This document shows positions 7,701 through 10,164 of a stretch of DNA of 10,164 nucleotides, one piece after another. The notes beneath the pieces were generated by a model. It saw only the letters and a program-made list of their open reading frames with translations, had not been told where the DNA came from and did not search any database. The stretch is taken from the NCBI GenBank assembly GCA_023261405.1, contig JAHFOZ010000169.1, positions 1-10,164 on the forward strand. Reading direction: 5' to 3'. The position numbers and the translations under genes were made by a program. How positions within the stretch are numbered: position 1 is the first letter of the stretch; every line of letters starts with the position of its first letter. Source of the DNA: Planctomycetota bacterium (GTDB lineage Bacteria; Planctomycetota; MHYJ01; JACPRB01).

Positions 7701-7968
7701 GGCCGTATCGCGAAATGGAGCGGGTGTGCTCCAGTTGCGGCAGCCCGGCCATCGCGGTCTCCACGGGGAAGGTGATCCGCTGCTCGACTTCGAGGGGTGA
7801 GAACCCGGGCGCCTCGGTGTTGATCTGGACCTGGACGTTGGTGATGTCCGGGACCGCGTCGATGGGGAGCCGTTGGAAGCTGTAGACGCCCACGGCGGCG
7901 AGCGCCGCCACCCCCATGAGGACGAACCAGCGATTCCTGACCGCAAAGGACAAGATTCGGTCGAGCAT
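4708..7968 (-). CDS. czcA: CzcA-type heavy-metal efflux RND transporter
   Basis: This 1086-residue inner-membrane pump is complete and of family length (about 1040-1080). It starts with the canonical MLDRILSFAVRNRW and first membrane helix, then two large periplasmic regions (about 35-340 and 560-895), each followed by a bundle of membrane helices. The TM4 motif DFGIIVDGAVIIVEN carries the proton-relay residues D402, D408 and E415, at the same numbers reported as essential in Cupriavidus CzcA. Against CusA as I recall it, the three Cu(I)-binding methionines are replaced (M573 by H574, M623 by V624, M672 by E675), while DPMPPSVAD and PIQMRFNELIAGVRSDVAVKVFGDD-type motifs match CzcA pumps. The likely substrates are therefore Zn, Co, Cd or Ni ions. 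A GGGAG site 4 nt before the ATG supports the start. The adaptor gene lies 74 nt upstream. The polar tail (about 1056-1086), ending DDGHSPRP, is slightly longer than usual. Family and class are firm; the exact metal is inferred. Confidence 0.96.
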   Translation of the reverse strand: MLDRILSFAVRNRWFVLMGVAALAAVGVYSFQRLPIDAVPDITNVQVQINTEAPGFSPLEVEQRITFPVETAMAGLPQLEHTRSISRYGLSQVTVVFHDGTDIYFARQLINERVQEVKGKLPPGIEPAMGPIATGLGEIFLWTVEPEPGALSSDGTPYTSTDLRTIQDWIVRPQLRNVPGVADVNTVGGYEKQFHVTPDPAKLISYGLTFQDVLGALAKNNSNVGAGYIEHSGEQYLIRAPGQVRDLEEIRQIVIGNRDGVPLYIRDVAEVLLGKELRTGAATENGREVVLGTVFMLMGENSRTVSQRVAEKMREVNRTLPEGVVAKTVYDRTNLVNATIETVRNNLLEGAVLVVVILFLFLGNVRAALLTALIIPLSMLFTITGMVANKVSGNLLSLGALDFGIIVDGAVIIVENCVRRLGAEQHRLGRLLGRDERFRVVFSSSSEVLRPSIFGTVIIMVVYLPILTLSGIEGKMFHPMAFTVLLALLGAMILSVTFIPAGIALFVTGRVAEKENFIMRGIKKVYTPVLAVALKARIVVVAGALALIALSGWGALRMGSEFLPSLDEGDLLVHGLRIPGTSLTQAIDMQNVLEKRIKEFPEVDYVFAKIGTAEIATDPMPPSVADIYVMMKHRSKWPDPKRTKADLVRHIEDGLRRVPGNNYEFIQPIQMRFNELIAGVRSDVAVKVFGDDMDQLDETGKRIEALLEKIPGASDVKLEQTTGLPILTIQMDRRQLARYGLNVSEVQEVIEIAIGGKGVGAVFEGDRRFELIVRLPERLRGNIEQMKRIPLLLPNGASVAGDAGKGGTSIREEARPSFIPLGAVAEFNVAPGPNQISRENGKRHTIVTANVRGRDIGSFVETAQTMIRESVPIPAGYWLTWGGQFEQMQSATKRLQVVVPLALFLIFVLLFITFGGLKDAFLVFTGVPMALTGGVAALWVRGIPLSISAGVGFIALSGVAVLNGLVMISFIRKLREEGVALDAAILEGASTRLRPVLMTALVASVGFLPMAIAMGTGAEVQRPLATVVIGGILSSTALTLLVLPVLYRIFHRVDERLEPVPVIVVADAGTPAVSDHPLDDGHSPRP

Positions 7969-8042
7969 AAATCTCCCGTATCTAAGAAGCCGCTCGGGAC
8001 GTTCTCACCCGTCCCCTGAAACCGGCGCGCTCCCGTCCCGCG

Positions 8043-9560
8043 CTAATGGTCATGGCTGGCTCCGGACTTCAGGATGTCCGCCTTGATCAGGAAGCTGTTC
8101 TTGGAAACGTACTTCATGCCGGCCGCCAGGCCCCCCACGACCTCCACCCATTCCTCATTCCGGCGTCCCATCTCCAGGGGGACGGCCTCGAAGAGGTTCC
8201 CGTCCTGGATGAAGACGACGTCCCAGTCCCTGAAGCGCTGGATGGCTTCCGCTCGGACCGCGACGGGTACGGTGAACTCCTCCTGGACGAGGCGGACCGC
8301 GATGAAGAGACCCGGCCGCCAGAGGCCCTCCGGGTTGGGGATCTCCACATGGGCCTTGGCCGCCCGGGTCTCCTTCCCGATCAGCGGACCCAGGTAGGCC
8401 ACCTTGCCCTGCGCTTCGATCCCGAGCGTGTCCGATTTTACGAGGACCTCCTGGTTGCCGCGCACAAACTTGAGGTCCTTGTCATACACCGTGACCTTCG
8501 CCAGCACCGTCCCCAGGTCGGCGATCGTGAAGATGTCGGTGTCGTCCTTGACGGCTTCGCCCAAGGCGACGTTTTTCTCGATCACCACCCCGTCCTGCGG
8601 GGCCCGGAGCTCGTACCGCGCGAGGTTTTCATCCCGATTGTCCGAGTCGTGGCTCTCGGCCAGGGTTTTGATCTCGGCGGCGAGGAGCCCCAGCGCCCTG
8701 AGTTTCTGCCCGGATCCGTGGACGGCGACCTTCGCCAATTCGAGGGCATGGCGCCTGATGAGGTACTCTTCCTCGGGAGAGATTTTCTTTTTCCAGAGCT
8801 GCTCTTCCCGATCGAAGGACGCCTTGGCGAACTTCTCCTTGTGCAGGTCCTGGATGTATTCAAGTTTCGCCGCGGCCAGTTCGCGACTGTCGAGAAGGGC
8901 GATGACCTCTCCCCGGGCGACCTTGTCCCCCAGGTTCTTTCGGATCTCCGTCACGACTCCGTCGAAGCGGGGGACGATGTGGGCCACCTTGTCGGGATTT
9001 AGCGCGATCTCCCCCGAAAGTTCGAGGATACTCTTCATCTTGGCCGGCCCAGATACCTCGATCTCGACCCCGGAGCTCTTCCGGGCTTCGGGCCCTATTT
9101 CCGTGCGCGCCTCGGCCTGGGAGTAAGCCAGGCGGCAAGTCTTTCCCTTCCACTCCGCGGCCACCTTCACGTCGAAGGAATGGGGTTCGTAGACTTCCTT
9201 GTCGCCCCGAAGGAAGTCCCCCTCCTTCCGAAAGGAGATCTTGTCCACGCGACCGCCGAGACGGTGAACTTCGATGGAAAGCGCCACGTCGGCCGGATCC
9301 AGCGGTTTCTTCGACTGGTAGGCGTACACCCGGAATTCGGGAGGGACTCCGCGCTCGAAAATGGTGACTTCGATCTCGAATTCACCATCGGGGAGGAGGC
9401 GCCCTCCGTGGGGTCCCTTGGCCGGGCCGTCGGCTCCCGCCTGGCCCATTGCTGCCGAGCCGTGCGGTCCGCCCGTGGCCTTCTCGTCGCAGGAGCCGAG
9501 GAGCGCGGAGAGCGGCAGGAGCGCAAGCGCCACGAGCCTGGACATCACTTGTTTCATCAT
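8043..9560 (-). CDS. czcB: CzcB-type periplasmic adaptor lipoprotein of the efflux pump
   Basis: This 505-residue membrane fusion protein joins the RND pump to the outer-membrane factor. A lipoprotein signal ends in the lipobox LLGSC, with C24 as the lipidated residue, so it is probably membrane-anchored. A CzcB-specific N-terminal domain follows (about 50-150), with GPHGGRLLPDGEFEIEV, GVPPEFRVYAYQ and VYEPHSFDVKV. Next come the lipoyl-like barrel-sandwich halves (about 183-228 and 315-350: FDGVVTEIRKNLGDKVARG and LRAPQDGVVIEKNVALGE), with a Lys/Glu-rich helical hairpin between them (about 228-305), then the beta-barrel and membrane-proximal domains to about 500. Histidines and a Met near the N-terminus (H33, M38, H51) and a C-terminal HDH could touch metal, as in CusB-like chaperoning; that is inference. 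Several ATGs are close together at the start; the one at 9560 best fits the ribosome-binding site. The gene lies 19 nt after the outer-membrane factor gene, so the genes are co-transcribed. Confidence 0.95.
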   Translation of the reverse strand: MMKQVMSRLVALALLPLSALLGSCDEKATGGPHGSAAMGQAGADGPAKGPHGGRLLPDGEFEIEVTIFERGVPPEFRVYAYQSKKPLDPADVALSIEVHRLGGRVDKISFRKEGDFLRGDKEVYEPHSFDVKVAAEWKGKTCRLAYSQAEARTEIGPEARKSSGVEIEVSGPAKMKSILELSGEIALNPDKVAHIVPRFDGVVTEIRKNLGDKVARGEVIALLDSRELAAAKLEYIQDLHKEKFAKASFDREEQLWKKKISPEEEYLIRRHALELAKVAVHGSGQKLRALGLLAAEIKTLAESHDSDNRDENLARYELRAPQDGVVIEKNVALGEAVKDDTDIFTIADLGTVLAKVTVYDKDLKFVRGNQEVLVKSDTLGIEAQGKVAYLGPLIGKETRAAKAHVEIPNPEGLWRPGLFIAVRLVQEEFTVPVAVRAEAIQRFRDWDVVFIQDGNLFEAVPLEMGRRNEEWVEVVGGLAAGMKYVSKNSFLIKADILKSGASHDH

Positions 9561-9567
9561 GAGCATT

Positions 9568-9573
9568 CTCCCT
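9568..9573 (-). promoter_or_regulatory. Ribosome-binding site selecting among clustered starts of czcB
   Basis: AGGGAG on the minus strand is 1 nt from the ATG at 9566, 7 nt from the ATG at 9560 and 10 nt from the ATG at 9557. Normal spacing favours 9560 or 9557. Both leave the lipoprotein signal intact, so the choice changes only one residue. Confidence 0.6.
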
Positions 9574-9579
9574 ATGATC

Positions 9580-10164
9580 CTATTTCGTGGACTCAAGGCG
9601 GTCGCCGACCAGGCGCTCCACATCCACAACGGCCTTGTGATACTCCGTGGCGGCCCGCACGTACTGGGAACGGACCTCGAAGAGCGTCCGCTGGGAATCC
9701 AGGACGTCCAGCAGTCCGAACCTTCCCAACCGATAGCCCTCGCTCACCGCCTCGAAGGCGCTTTGGGCGCCGGGCAGGACGGTGTCCCGCAACGCCGTCG
9801 CCTCCGAGTAGGCCGATGAGAGCGCCTTGTAACTCTCTCCCAGCTCCCCGGCGAGCCGGACCTCCGCGAGCCGGCGCTCTTCCTGCGACCGGGCCACGCG
9901 GGAGAGGGCTTCTCGGACGCCTCCCTGATTCCGGCTGAAGATGGGAAGGGGAATCGAGAACCCCACCAGGAGGGTGTCGACGTCGTCTCCCGCGCTCACC
10001 GTGTAGCGCTTGTAGCCGGCCGCGAGGGTCAGGTCCGGGACGGCGTGCGACCTCGCCAGCTCGACGGCCGCCTTTCTCATCGACACCTCTGCGGCCCAGA
10101 GGGCAAGGGTCGGGTTCCGATCGAGGAGTCCCGTCAGGCTCTCGATCGCGGGGATGGCGGGGAC
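9580..10164 (-). CDS. czcC: CzcC-like outer-membrane efflux protein (N-terminal part beyond the window)
   Basis: The frame is open from the right edge to the stop at 9580-9582, giving the last 194 residues of a TolC-family protein of probably 400-450. Visible parts match the second outer-membrane efflux repeat: NPTLALWAAEVSMRKAAVEL (about 17-36), the beta-strand segment VGFSIPLPIFSRNQGG (67-82), a long helical region rich in Glu, Arg, Ala and Leu (about 83-140), and YRLGRFGLLDVLDSQRTLFE (144-163), typical of CzcC/CusC. It would form the trimeric channel through the outer membrane that receives substrate from the pump and adaptor. A GTG at 10086 could be read as a start but lies inside the conserved domain, so the gene continues past the edge. 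It is the first visible gene of the efflux operon; the promoter is outside the window. TolC-family membership is firm; the czcC name rests on the neighbours. Confidence 0.92.
   Translation of the reverse strand, partial: VPAIPAIESLTGLLDRNPTLALWAAEVSMRKAAVELARSHAVPDLTLAAGYKRYTVSAGDDVDTLLVGFSIPLPIFSRNQGGVREALSRVARSQEERRLAEVRLAGELGESYKALSSAYSEATALRDTVLPGAQSAFEAVSEGYRLGRFGLLDVLDSQRTLFEVRSQYVRAATEYHKAVVDVERLVGDRLESTK

Noticed and set aside
4096..7800. A 1234-codon open frame on the plus strand opposite the pump gene
   Set aside because: Its product is rich in Asp, His, Arg, Gly and Pro with no domain pattern, and it runs antisense to a perfectly conserved RND pump and the PII gene. High GC at the third codon position of the real genes removes stops from this antisense frame.
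8046..9002. A 318-codon plus-strand frame opposite czcB
   Set aside because: Antisense to the conserved barrel-sandwich and hairpin regions of the adaptor; no recognisable motif or ribosome-binding site.

Overview
This 10.2 kb window comes from a high-GC bacterium, most likely a planctomycete or a member of a nearby phylum. The clearest taxonomic clue is the adjacent, overlapping pair of a cytochrome-bearing DUF1549/DUF1553 protein (Planctomycete PSD1 type) and a Tat-exported DUF1501 protein. This pairing is expanded in Planctomycetes and also found in Verrucomicrobia and some Acidobacteria. Every gene I can support lies on the minus strand, so transcription runs from right to left. No rRNA, tRNA, CRISPR array, transposase or integrase was seen.

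Left region (1-3117): the PSD1-type c-type cytochrome protein (748-3117) is followed by the DUF1501 protein (761 to the left edge, where it is cut). The stop of the first lies inside the start of the second, a 14-nt overlap that suggests translational coupling. Both products appear to be exported, by Sec and Tat respectively. The leader ahead of the PSD1 gene has five G-runs on the mRNA-sense strand, a textbook G-quadruplex pattern, ending 21 nt before the start codon.

Middle region (3118-4233): a small unrecognised gene (3406-4101) encodes an alpha-helical, probably exported protein. It has a strong Shine-Dalgarno site and a plausible promoter of its own. Sampled lines of this gene are 52-62% GC, against up to 80% in the neighbouring PSD1 gene, so it looks compositionally foreign or under different selection.

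Right region (4234-10164): a heavy-metal efflux operon in the order outer-membrane factor (cut by the right edge), periplasmic adaptor lipoprotein, RND pump, then a PII-family signalling protein. The first three form a CzcCBA-type tripartite pump spanning both membranes. Residues in the pump match the divalent-cation CzcA class rather than the Cu(I)/Ag(I) CusA class. The PII protein lacks the T-loop tyrosine and the 2-oxoglutarate-linked glutamine of classical GlnB but keeps most of the nucleotide-binding framework. It therefore probably serves the efflux system rather than nitrogen control. No metal-responsive regulator is visible in the window.

The two points most worth following up are the PII-like gene in the efflux operon and the G-quadruplex-forming leader of the PSD1 gene. 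I do not see a wholly new multi-gene system here.
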